Assembly (NCBI GenBank): GCA_947630535.1
Contig: CANRHZ010000002.1
Coordinates: 1-64,000, forward strand
Length of the DNA: 64,000 nt
Reading direction: 5' to 3'
From: Candidatus Gastranaerophilales bacterium
GTDB lineage: Bacteria; Cyanobacteriota; Vampirovibrionia; Gastranaerophilales; Gastranaerophilaceae
Below the pieces are notes generated by a model. It was given only the letters and a program-made list of their open reading frames with translations, was not told the DNA's origin and searched no databases. This document shows, piece by piece, positions 51,458 to 59,750 of this stretch; position 1 is the stretch's first letter; each line of letters opens with the position of its first letter. The translations under genes and the position numbers were made by a program.

Positions 51458-52750
51458 ATGTATAAAATAAATGCAGACAACTTTGAAATAAATTCAAATA
51501 ATGTTACGGAATGGATTACGGAATTTAAAAATTCAATTCTTCCAAAAAGGCTCGAATTAGCTTCATATTACGACGGAACAAACGAAATTATTAAACAAAA
51601 TGCCGTGGAGGGACGCCCTAATTATTCTATAAATGTCAACATGGCAAAATATATAACAGATGTTGCAACGGGTTATACATTTGGAAAACCCGCATCTTAT
51701 AGCATTTCATCCGATGAGTATAAAAAAATACTGGATGGAATTTTAAACGTAAATAAACTTAATCATACTGATGAACTCGATTATCAGATGGGTGGGGATA
51801 TGTCGGTTTTTGGGATTGCATACCAGCTTGTATATTCAAAACAAGAAAACTCTACAATCCCCGTTAAATATAAAAGACTTGATCCGACAAGAACTTTTGC
51901 CGTTTGTGATAATACTATAGAAGAAAATATATTTTGCATGGTTTATTTTCATGAATATCTGGAAAATAAAAACCTAAAAACGAAAGTATACGTATGGGAT
52001 AAGGATTTTCTTTACATTTTTGGCGGAACTTCCAATCTTGTTATGATTGCCTCTAAAACACCTCATTATATGGGGCAGATTCCCGTTATTCAATCCTTAA
52101 ATAATGATGATGGGTATGGTGACTATGAAATGATAACGAGCCTTTTAGACTCTTTAAATCTTATGGTGTCAAATAATACAGATGACCTTCAATCTGTTTC
52201 AAACGCTATTTTGGCGGTATCAGGCGGTAAATTGGGAGAGGATGAAATCAAACAGATAAATAAATATAAAGTTGCAAATCTCCCCATTGGCGCAAATATG
52301 GAATGGATTATTAAAAATGCTAACGTGGAAGGTACTTTAGGACAGGTAAAGCATCTTTTAAATTTTATTTTTCAAATTTCAATGGTTCCTGATTTATCTG
52401 ATGATGCATTTGCGGGAAACCTTTCAGGAGTTGCAATGCAGTTTAAAATGTGGGGAATTGACCAGTTGTGGACTTCTAAAATAAGAAAATATAAAACATC
52501 CGTTTATAAAAGGCTTAAGATGACCCTAAGGGTTCTTGGGTTAAGTGAAAATAACGCCGAGGATGTTCAGATATCTTTTTATAGAAACCTTCCTGAAAAT
52601 ATGGCACAAGACTACGAAATTGCAAAAAATCTAACAGGTGTGCTTTCGCTAAAAACCATATTAAAGAATTTATCCGTTGTTGATGATGTTGAAGCGGAAT
52701 ATAAAGCAATACAAGAAGAAAAAAATATTTCAGACAATAAATTTGCTTAG
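51458..52750 (+). CDS. Orphan phage portal protein (SPP1 Gp6-like)
   Basis: Portal proteins form the dodecameric DNA gate of tailed-phage capsids. This full-length 430-residue protein has the family pattern: a short N-terminus, PKRLELASYYDGTNEI, SINVNMAKYITDVATGYTFGKP, FGIAYQLVYSK with the KRLDPTRTF wing, IPVIQSLNNDDGYGDYEMITSLLDSLNLMVSNNTDD, and the long crown helix followed by NLSGVAMQFKMWGIDQ. No terminase, scaffold, capsid or tail gene is nearby. It has an exceptionally strong ribosome site (AAGGAGG, 5 nt before ATG) and its own terminator. There are no frameshifts, so it is either a recent remnant or a gene kept for another role. Confidence 0.87.
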   Translation: MYKINADNFEINSNNVTEWITEFKNSILPKRLELASYYDGTNEIIKQNAVEGRPNYSINVNMAKYITDVATGYTFGKPASYSISSDEYKKILDGILNVNKLNHTDELDYQMGGDMSVFGIAYQLVYSKQENSTIPVKYKRLDPTRTFAVCDNTIEENIFCMVYFHEYLENKNLKTKVYVWDKDFLYIFGGTSNLVMIASKTPHYMGQIPVIQSLNNDDGYGDYEMITSLLDSLNLMVSNNTDDLQSVSNAILAVSGGKLGEDEIKQINKYKVANLPIGANMEWIIKNANVEGTLGQVKHLLNFIFQISMVPDLSDDAFAGNLSGVAMQFKMWGIDQLWTSKIRKYKTSVYKRLKMTLRVLGLSENNAEDVQISFYRNLPENMAQDYEIAKNLTGVLSLKTILKNLSVVDDVEAEYKAIQEEKNISDNKFA

Positions 52751-52793
52751 AAAGGAGTGGTGGCGACACTATCTTGACTCCAATAATTTATCT
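52751..52793 (+). other. Possible stub of a truncated gene after the portal gene
   Basis: AAAGGAG at 52751 is followed by GTG GTG and then a stop after a few codons. This looks like the ribosome site and first codons of a lost downstream phage gene, or an accidental match. Confidence 0.25.
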
Positions 52794-52822
52794 GCACTCT
52801 GTTTAAACAGAGTGCTTTTTTT
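52794..52822 (+). terminator. Terminator after the portal gene
   Basis: The stem GCACTCTG/CAGAGTGC has the loop TTTAAA and is followed by seven Ts. Confidence 0.85.
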
Positions 52823-52848
52823 ATGGATTATGCTATCATGGTGTTATT

Positions 52849-53148
52849 ATGAAAAAGATTTTTATTTTATATTTAATATTTTTCTCAAGCTTATCTCAGG
52901 TTTATGCAATTAATTTTGGCATGTATAAGCCCGAGGAAGATTACGGACTTATTGACGGCCTTAAATTTAATTTTTCAAGACAAGATAGGGCGGAAGGCAA
53001 ACAGTTAATTCAACTTAAAACCGAAATGCCGGAAGAAAAAGAAAGAATGGAAAAAGAAAAAGCACAGTATGAAGCGGATAAAGACCGAAAAGCGGATGAT
53101 GAGTATCAGATGTTTAAATTCATGCTTGACGATACAATTGCTTTTTAA
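52849..53148 (+). CDS. Small secreted protein of unknown function, 99 aa
   Basis: A signal peptide (MKKIFILYLIFFSSLSQVYA) precedes a mature part of about 80 residues. It begins INFGMYKPEEDYGLIDGLKFNFSRQD and is then strongly charged and helical (EMPEEKERMEKEKAQYEADKDRKADDEYQMF), ending in a Phe. I know no family. TG-C-TATCAT ends 9 nt before the ATG, giving almost no leader. It lies between the portal gene and the TpsB gene, with its own terminator. A periplasmic chaperone-like or structural role is possible but not supported. Confidence 0.6.
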   Translation: MKKIFILYLIFFSSLSQVYAINFGMYKPEEDYGLIDGLKFNFSRQDRAEGKQLIQLKTEMPEEKERMEKEKAQYEADKDRKADDEYQMFKFMLDDTIAF

Positions 53149-53165
53149 AACAAAAAACTTAAAAA

Positions 53166-53200
53166 AAATACCGCTTCTTTTTTCAAGAGGCGGTATTTTG
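53166..53200. terminator. Bidirectional terminator between convergent genes
   Basis: The stem AATACCGCTTCTT/AAGAGGCGGTATT pairs throughout with one G-U and is flanked by A and T runs. It serves 53148 (+) and the TpsB gene (-). Confidence 0.8.
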
Positions 53201-53214
53201 ATATTTATTTAAGC

Positions 53215-55002
53215 CTAGAGTATGTTTGAAGTTACAATAAAGTGTACTCTCAAGTTTGAAGCACCTTCCGGTTTATCCCCAATAGGAACACCGATATATA
53301 CGTTAGCTGATAAGTATCTTGTTAATTTGAGGATAGCGCCGCCGCCTATTGACATTATGTAATCGGGGCCGTCATTTTTAGAGTGCATATTTCCAAACCA
53401 ACCTGCATCATAGAAGCCTGCAAGTCTTATGCTATCGTCAATAAATTTGAGTTTGTCGGGAAGCATCATTCTCAAGAACGGAACAGGGAATCTGATTTCA
53501 GCAGAACCGGTTGCACCGTAGTCTTTAATGAAGTAGCTTTCTTCATAGCCTCTGACTGATGACATACCGCCAAAGCTCATTCTTTCTGAAGGAAGTAAAG
53601 CTCTGCTAGCCCATTGACCTCTTGCTTGTAATACCGCAGTCGATCTTAAAGGTAAAACTTGAATTCTTGCTAAGCTACCGATAACTTTAACACCTTTGTT
53701 GGATGGAATACTGTGTCTTGGAGAACCTGTTAAACCAAAATCAAGGTAATCTGTGGCACCAAACCAATCCATGCCTACTGATGTTCCGACCGTACCAAAC
53801 CATTTGCCGTAGAAGTCGTCTTTAATGTTTGTAAAATTAATTTTTAAATTACGGCTTCTGTATTTGTATAAATCAAAGTCCATTAAAGTGGTTTTTGTAT
53901 TTCTTATATCAAGGCCGATATCACCGTATAATTTATAGTTGTCGGTTTTTATGAACCTTTTTGATAACGTAAAGAATAAGTTATGGGATTTTGATTCAAT
54001 ATCCAATGGTTCAAGAGCCCCTGCAACGCTTGCACCCGAATAAGAGTAGCCGACATTCAATTTTGTTTCTTTAGTTTTGGTTAAAGGCACACTGTACATA
54101 ACACCTTGACCTATTGAATGTCTTGCAAGAGTTGTTGTGGAATATAACTGATCGCCAAATCCGGTTAAGTTATATAAGCCTGCAAAGAAGATTGCCCTGT
54201 GCAGACCGGTTGTTGATGTACCCATATCGTCCCATCTGAAATCGAAGTCTAGCGGAAATCTGTCTTTTACGGTTAATTCTAAGTCTGTAAGCTCTGCGGA
54301 TTCTTCATTGTCCTCCAATGAAATTGCACCTGTCATATATCCGGATGCGTTAATTTCCTGCAAAGATTCTCTAATGTCGTTAACATTTAAAAGAGAACCG
54401 GATTCAATGTATTTATCTTTTAAATATTGGTTATTCAAATAAGAGGTTCTGTTCCATTTGTTTCCGCCTATTGAAATGTTGCCGTATTTACCTTCCATTA
54501 TGTTAATTGTGATGTTACCATCCAATACTTTTTGGGGGGCAAGGTAAGCAACCGATGAAATGTAACCATGCTTTTGGTAATGTTCGGTTACCATATTGGT
54601 TATTCCGACCAAGTCTGCAACCGTAACCGTTGTTCCGATTTTATCGCAAACAAGGTTCATTAATTCTTCTTCGGTAAATGCCGTGTAGCCTTTAAATGTG
54701 ATTGAATTTAAAACAAAACTTGCTTCTTTGTTTGGCAGCTGATCAACCTGAGTTTGGAGGTCTTTGTTCATGGTTATGTCGCCGCCTTCTTTGTGTTTAT
54801 CTCTGCGTTCTTCGCTTGCTTTAAATTCATATTCTTTAAAGTGCATTAAATTGTATGTATCAATAACACCTGAGTCAAAGTTACCGATATTTGAACCAAA
54901 ATTAGTATTTGTTTCAGCTGAAACAGGCTGCCCCATTACCATAATGGCAATAGCAAGAGTTGCTAAGGGCATGACTTTTTTAAAAATATCTTTGCTTTTC
55001 AC
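53215..55002 (-). CDS. TpsB outer-membrane transporter of a two-partner secretion system (FhaC/ShlB-like)
   Basis: This outer-membrane barrel secretes the TpsA protein encoded divergently. After a signal peptide (ending VMGQPVSA) come an N-terminal segment GNFDSGVIDTYNLMHFKEYEFKASEERRDKHK, a POTRA region starting SFVLNSITFKGYTAFTEEELMNL, and a 16-strand-type barrel. The barrel includes the family motif SSVRGYEESYFIKDYGATGSAEIRFPVP (about residue 484). The final strand reads LRVHFIVTSNIL, so the usual C-terminal aromatic residue is replaced by Leu. The start is GTG, with AAGGA upstream. In FhaC the N-terminal helix plugs the pore; here that region is duplicated as the neighbouring small gene. 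Confidence 0.9.
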   Translation of the reverse strand: MKSKDIFKKVMPLATLAIAIMVMGQPVSAETNTNFGSNIGNFDSGVIDTYNLMHFKEYEFKASEERRDKHKEGGDITMNKDLQTQVDQLPNKEASFVLNSITFKGYTAFTEEELMNLVCDKIGTTVTVADLVGITNMVTEHYQKHGYISSVAYLAPQKVLDGNITINIMEGKYGNISIGGNKWNRTSYLNNQYLKDKYIESGSLLNVNDIRESLQEINASGYMTGAISLEDNEESAELTDLELTVKDRFPLDFDFRWDDMGTSTTGLHRAIFFAGLYNLTGFGDQLYSTTTLARHSIGQGVMYSVPLTKTKETKLNVGYSYSGASVAGALEPLDIESKSHNLFFTLSKRFIKTDNYKLYGDIGLDIRNTKTTLMDFDLYKYRSRNLKINFTNIKDDFYGKWFGTVGTSVGMDWFGATDYLDFGLTGSPRHSIPSNKGVKVIGSLARIQVLPLRSTAVLQARGQWASRALLPSERMSFGGMSSVRGYEESYFIKDYGATGSAEIRFPVPFLRMMLPDKLKFIDDSIRLAGFYDAGWFGNMHSKNDGPDYIMSIGGGAILKLTRYLSANVYIGVPIGDKPEGASNLRVHFIVTSNIL

Positions 55003-55040
55003 TTTTTATAATTCCTTATGATTGTTTTTCTTAAATTTTT

Positions 55041-55337
55041 CTATTTGTCAGTTGTTTTGTTATTAAACTGTCTGTCAAATTCCTTTTGCAGTTTTTCGGG
55101 TAATTTTATTTGCCCGTTATGTTTATGTTTTTTCGGATTTTCTTCACTCGGCTTATAGTCATACTGTTTAAATTGAATAAGGTTTGAAGTGTCTATAATG
55201 CCGGAATCGAAGTTTCCGAACGGAGAACCCATTGAGGTTCCCGTGTTAGCTATGGCTTTATCTTGTTGTAATAAAGAAATTATACCGTATAAAACTATAG
55301 CTGTCATAATTTTTTTACAAGGTGCGGAAATTTTCAC
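55041..55337 (-). CDS. Small secreted paralogue of the TpsB N-terminal segment, 98 aa
   Basis: This short protein has a signal peptide-like start (MKISAPCKKIMTAIVLYGIISLLQQDKAIA). Its next 50 residues closely repeat the N-terminus of the adjacent TpsB. GNFDSGIIDTSNLIQFKQYDYKPSEE with KHKHNGQI here corresponds to GNFDSGVIDTYNLMHFKEYEFKASEE with KHKEGGDI there. It then ends with a charged helix and lacks POTRA and barrel. GTG 55337 follows GAAGGA by 6 nt, so it is a translated gene and not a pseudogene by appearance. It lies 38 nt upstream of the TpsB start, probably in one operon. A free plug or regulator of the pore is my inference. Confidence 0.75.
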   Translation of the reverse strand: MKISAPCKKIMTAIVLYGIISLLQQDKAIANTGTSMGSPFGNFDSGIIDTSNLIQFKQYDYKPSEENPKKHKHNGQIKLPEKLQKEFDRQFNNKTTDK

Positions 55338-55788
55338 TCGTATTCCTTCTTGTGCTTGAAGTTCGGATGAAATAATACCATTTCTTTATTAATATACACT
55401 TACAAATATAATATATGGCAATATATATTTATTCAATAAGTTAAATAAATGATATTTATTAGACTACAAAATAATATGCGGTAAACATTTTTTTGCAACC
55501 TGTACCAAAATGAAAAAACTTCTAAATTTTAAAATTTGCTACTTGCAAAATAACTTTTGTGTTATAATAATCGGGCATTTATAATTATATCTCCGAAATC
55601 TTAACAATTTTTTACAAAAACTGTCAAAAAACTTTATTTTAAGATTGAATAATTACAAATGTAATGATATGTAAATTTATTAAAATTTTTAGAGCAATTT
55701 ATTAAATTTTCATGTTTTTTGTACGATAGAAACCTATAGTTGGTTTGTAATTTTTGTTATTTTCATAAATCTTTAGAAAGGACTGATA
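55338..55788. promoter_or_regulatory. Divergent promoter region and long tpsA leader
   Basis: This gap separates the divergent secretion genes and is very AT-rich. An extended -10 (TG-T-TATAAT, 55560-55568) points towards tpsA and would give a leader of about 215 nt. Within it lies the palindrome TTACAAATGTAA at 55653-55664. AGAAAGGA precedes ATG 55789. No coding frame is credible. Confidence 0.5.
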
Positions 55789-58700
55789 ATGAAAAATTTT
55801 TCCAGAAAAGAGACGGCAACAAAAAAGGGAATAGCTTCGTTTTTAGCACTTTTGAGTTTTACGGCATATATGCCGGTAAGCAGCCTTCCTGCATTTGCGC
55901 AGATTGCTGCTGATACACTTCCCAGTTTAAGGGATTCTGTTAATGGTAATGTTACAACAGGCGATAAAAGATTAGATGCACATGTAAAGGGCGGTACGGG
56001 TACCGTAGCTCAATTTGATTGGAATACATTTGACGTAGGTAAAGACAGTACGGTAAACTTTGAATTTTCAGCTAATAGCCAAACGGCATTAAACAGGGTG
56101 TTGGGCGGTAAAATGTCTGAAATATACGGACAGTTAACATCCAGCTCGGCTAATAACTGCCCTTCTTGCGTAAATACAAGTAAAGTTATTTTAATTAACC
56201 CCGCAGGTGTGTTGATGGGCGCAGGTTCAAAAGTTAACCTTAACTCATTTACCGCATCAACATACGACATTCAAGGTATAAAAGACCTTAAAACATTAAC
56301 TGAAGCTGAACGTAAAGAATACGCTGGTCAAGGCGGTGCAACAGGCGGTCTTTTCAATTTGGCAGGTTATAACAAAACAATTAAATTCGTTGCTAACGAC
56401 AATATGGTTGATGGCAACGGTAAGTTAGTTGCAGACGGTCAAGGAACAAGACTTGCTTCTATCGTGGCAGACGGTGCAGATATTCAGGCAAATAAAACCA
56501 TTGCATTTGTCGGGAATAAAATTGACGTTAAGAATTCAAAATTAACCACAACTTATGAATCCACACCGAATGCCGTTAACGGTACTCAAACAAGATCAAA
56601 TATCAAACTCGTTACGGGCGACGGTGTTAATTTCTACTATACATCAGCAGGTAACGTTAACAATAAAGTAACCGTTGATAGTGCAAGCAAAAAGCATGCC
56701 GATCAACAGTACGGAATTAATATTGAAAAATCAACATTAAGATCAGGTAACATTCTTGCTTACAACGGTGTTGACGGCACTAATAGCTCTGTTAAAATTA
56801 AAGATTCAACCTTGTATTCTAAAAAATTACTTGGTTCTGAATATACCGATAGCGCTACCGGCAAAAAATATCAACCCACAGAAACAGGTACGGACGGCAA
56901 CCTCACAATTACAAGCAAAGGAACGGTTGATATTGAAGATTCAAACATTCAAACAACAAATGATGCAAAAAACGGTGAAAATATTACAACCGATATCGGA
57001 TACGGTAACTTAACCATCACGGGCAAAAGAGATGTTAATATTAAAAACACTCAATTAAGAACCGCAGATTCTAAATTAAACAAAGCAGGCAAGATTGATG
57101 CAGGTAATATTACAATCACATCTGAGGAAGGCGACATTAACCTTGTACAGGATGCGCCTACTAATAGCGATTTATACAAAAACACCGCTGTTGCCGCAGC
57201 AGGTGATTTAACCTTAAATGCTAAAAAAGGTTCGGTAAGTGCAAAAGGATATAACAAACTTCAAGCTCAAGGACACGGAACCGAACACAATGCAAGTAGC
57301 TACACAGATCGTTCAATCAATGTTAACGCTAAAAATGCTAAATTCGAAGATACTTTATTAAGTGCTAAAAATTTAACGGTTGATGCAGAACAAAACATTG
57401 ATATTAAAGGAACGAATGTTCTTGCGGATAATACAAAACTATACGGTCAAAATACCACAATTGACAATTCGCTTATGCAATATACAGACTTAAGTTTTGT
57501 TAACCCTGCAAACTCTGCAAAGAAAAACAATGTTACCGTTAAAAATGGTTCAACATTCAACGACACTGATTCAGACGGCTTAAAATTATCCACAAACGGT
57601 AATTTAACGATTGATAATTCCCGCTTAAAGAAACAAGCATACGGAGATACAACTCAGACAAATCAAAAATCAGTCGAACTTGAATCTACAGACGGCAACG
57701 TTACACTTCAAAATAGCGCAAGAGTATTTACCTCAAACGGCAAGTTTGATGTTAAAGCAAATAAAGGTTCAATAACCATTGATGACAATTCTGTTGTATA
57801 TGCAACAAACGGTGATACAAACTTGTCAGCAAAAGGCGATATTAATGTTACAAATAAATCTGTTGCTTGGTCGAAAAACGGTAATTTAAATATTAAATCA
57901 GCAGAAGGCAAAGTTACCGCTCACGATTCAAAATTGGCTTCAGAAGGCGGAAACACAACAATTGAACAGGCTCAATCAATGAATCTTGATAAAGATTTCA
58001 AAGATTCACTTATCGGTGCAACAGGTCATTTAACATTAAAATCAAACGGCGATATCACAGGTACGACATATCAACAGGGTACGGGATACATAAACGACGA
58101 TACCGACCTGTTATCATTAAATAATGTTAAAACCGGCGCAAATGTTCGTATGGTATACGGTGATGATGCAACTTTTGATGCCGGCAATGACATCAATATA
58201 ACAGACTTACAATCAGCTAAGAATGTTAATTTCAAAGCCGGAAATGATGTTAAATTAAATAGCACAACTGATATGAACCTTACCAACGTAAAAACACAAT
58301 CAGGAAATAATACCAATGTTGCTGCAGCCGGCAGACTTACTACAGACGGGTTTGAAATTCTTGGCGGCAAAAAGACAACCCTTTCCGGTGACTCTGTTGT
58401 TACAAAAGCTGATTCAGTAATTAAAACAAACCAAAACAAATTGGCCGTTAATGCAAAAGGCGCTATTGATATTGATGTAACCGGTGTTACAAACGCTGCA
58501 AACGGTATTGATATTAATGCTGATGTTAATACATCAAAAGGTTCTGATCCTCTCAGCGGCAGAACAGTTAAAGTTGAAGCTAAAGACGGAACTTTGGCAG
58601 TTTCAAAAATTAAAGCCGATACTTTAGATATTACGGCTGACAAAGTTCTTAAAGGTGATACAACCATAACAGCTGCAAACGACAATGTTTCAGGCCTTGT

Positions 58701-59643
58701 TGCTGACAATGTCAGCCTTGATTCTAAAGGTTATATCGAAGTTAAAACCGAAGGCGGATTTAACCTTGACAAATCAACAAAATATGGCGACAGTGACAGA
58801 GTAGGATACAATAGCACTCATAACGAAACCGTTAATGATACGGTTACAAGAAAATATGATGAAAACACGGTTGTAGATACTAAAGTTGAAGAAGGAAAAG
58901 ACTTAGTTTCCTCAAAAGAAGTTCAAACGGATGAAGTAATCGGGAGACAAGAAACTTCAAGGAGAGAATTAAGCTCCACAACTTCTGAACCTGTTAGAGA
59001 AGACAACGTAACTTCAGAGGACGGCAGAAGGGGTTACACCGAAACAACAACCACAACAACCGAATATGAAGTAACCGAAGATGTTACATACAAGACACAG
59101 TACCAAGATACATATCAAAATACAAAAACAACAACTACAACAACAAAAACAACCCATAAAGAAGATTTCCAAAAAGATACAAAAGGAAATCAACATGATG
59201 TTGTTATTGATGAAGATCAAGATTTCATCCTTGTATACGGCAAAACAAAATCTGAAACAGGTACAAGAGAAGTAAGCTCAGACATAAAAACAGACACAGT
59301 TAAAGAAAATGTTGGTCCTCAATACACTATAACAGACAGTACAAAAACAGGCTCCTATACAAAATCAGAAACTCGCACAGAAACCAAAACGACAACAAAC
59401 AAAACATTCTGCGAATATGAACAACCTATAGAACCTGATATGGGCGATCTTCCCGAACTTGGCGGATATGATGTTGCAAGCACGGTTAAGAACCCCCGCC
59501 ACGCAGAAGGAATTTCGAACTTGGCACCTATTCAAAATGATTTGGCTGACACTTCATCAACAGTAGTCGCTGCAGCTGCAAGACTTCAACTTGATGAAGG
59601 GGATGATGAGTCTGAAGAAGATAACCAAGATATCGAAGAATAA
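55789..59643 (+). CDS. TpsA exoprotein, filamentous-haemagglutinin-like
   Basis: This 1284-residue exoprotein is secreted through the TpsB pore and probably forms a surface beta-helix for adhesion. A long signal region (MKNFSRKETATKKG...LPAFA) precedes the TPS domain (residues ~40-180). That domain includes VAQFDWNTFDVGKDSTVNFEF, TALNRVLGG and the key motif ILINPAGVLMGAGSKVNLNSFTAST, where NPAGV stands for NPNGI. Then come about 800 residues of repeated beta-helix rungs (GNLTI, VNIKNT, GDINVT). A Thr/Glu-rich segment around residues 1080-1150 follows, with an acidic tail (DDESEEDNQDIEE). A CPSC pair sits in the TPS domain. No toxin, RGD or anchor domain is seen, so adhesion is preferred over contact-dependent inhibition. 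Confidence 0.9.
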   Translation: MKNFSRKETATKKGIASFLALLSFTAYMPVSSLPAFAQIAADTLPSLRDSVNGNVTTGDKRLDAHVKGGTGTVAQFDWNTFDVGKDSTVNFEFSANSQTALNRVLGGKMSEIYGQLTSSSANNCPSCVNTSKVILINPAGVLMGAGSKVNLNSFTASTYDIQGIKDLKTLTEAERKEYAGQGGATGGLFNLAGYNKTIKFVANDNMVDGNGKLVADGQGTRLASIVADGADIQANKTIAFVGNKIDVKNSKLTTTYESTPNAVNGTQTRSNIKLVTGDGVNFYYTSAGNVNNKVTVDSASKKHADQQYGINIEKSTLRSGNILAYNGVDGTNSSVKIKDSTLYSKKLLGSEYTDSATGKKYQPTETGTDGNLTITSKGTVDIEDSNIQTTNDAKNGENITTDIGYGNLTITGKRDVNIKNTQLRTADSKLNKAGKIDAGNITITSEEGDINLVQDAPTNSDLYKNTAVAAAGDLTLNAKKGSVSAKGYNKLQAQGHGTEHNASSYTDRSINVNAKNAKFEDTLLSAKNLTVDAEQNIDIKGTNVLADNTKLYGQNTTIDNSLMQYTDLSFVNPANSAKKNNVTVKNGSTFNDTDSDGLKLSTNGNLTIDNSRLKKQAYGDTTQTNQKSVELESTDGNVTLQNSARVFTSNGKFDVKANKGSITIDDNSVVYATNGDTNLSAKGDINVTNKSVAWSKNGNLNIKSAEGKVTAHDSKLASEGGNTTIEQAQSMNLDKDFKDSLIGATGHLTLKSNGDITGTTYQQGTGYINDDTDLLSLNNVKTGANVRMVYGDDATFDAGNDINITDLQSAKNVNFKAGNDVKLNSTTDMNLTNVKTQSGNNTNVAAAGRLTTDGFEILGGKKTTLSGDSVVTKADSVIKTNQNKLAVNAKGAIDIDVTGVTNAANGIDINADVNTSKGSDPLSGRTVKVEAKDGTLAVSKIKADTLDITADKVLKGDTTITAANDNVSGLVADNVSLDSKGYIEVKTEGGFNLDKSTKYGDSDRVGYNSTHNETVNDTVTRKYDENTVVDTKVEEGKDLVSSKEVQTDEVIGRQETSRRELSSTTSEPVREDNVTSEDGRRGYTETTTTTTEYEVTEDVTYKTQYQDTYQNTKTTTTTTKTTHKEDFQKDTKGNQHDVVIDEDQDFILVYGKTKSETGTREVSSDIKTDTVKENVGPQYTITDSTKTGSYTKSETRTETKTTTNKTFCEYEQPIEPDMGDLPELGGYDVASTVKNPRHAEGISNLAPIQNDLADTSSTVVAAAARLQLDEGDDESEEDNQDIEE

Positions 59644-59656
59644 TCAACCAAAATAT

Positions 59657-59693
59657 AAAAAAGGATGGAAACTTGTTTTCCATCCTTTTTTTT
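59657..59693 (+). terminator. Terminator after tpsA
   Basis: The stem AAAGGATGGAAA/TTTTCCATCCTTT is followed by eight Ts. Confidence 0.88.
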
Positions 59694-59750
59694 GTGTAAA
59701 GAATTCTAATTTTATTTTACATATTTTTTTATTTTATATAAAATTTAAAT

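Noticed and set aside
58071-58709. Minus-strand 212-residue frame inside tpsA
   Set aside because: It is a shadow frame of the beta-helix repeats, rich in Ser/Val/Phe only because of the codon use of the real gene.
55789-59643. Contact-dependent inhibition CdiA toxin
   Set aside because: There is no VENN/ELYN motif, no toxin domain at the C-terminus and no immunity gene after it; the tail is acidic low-complexity.
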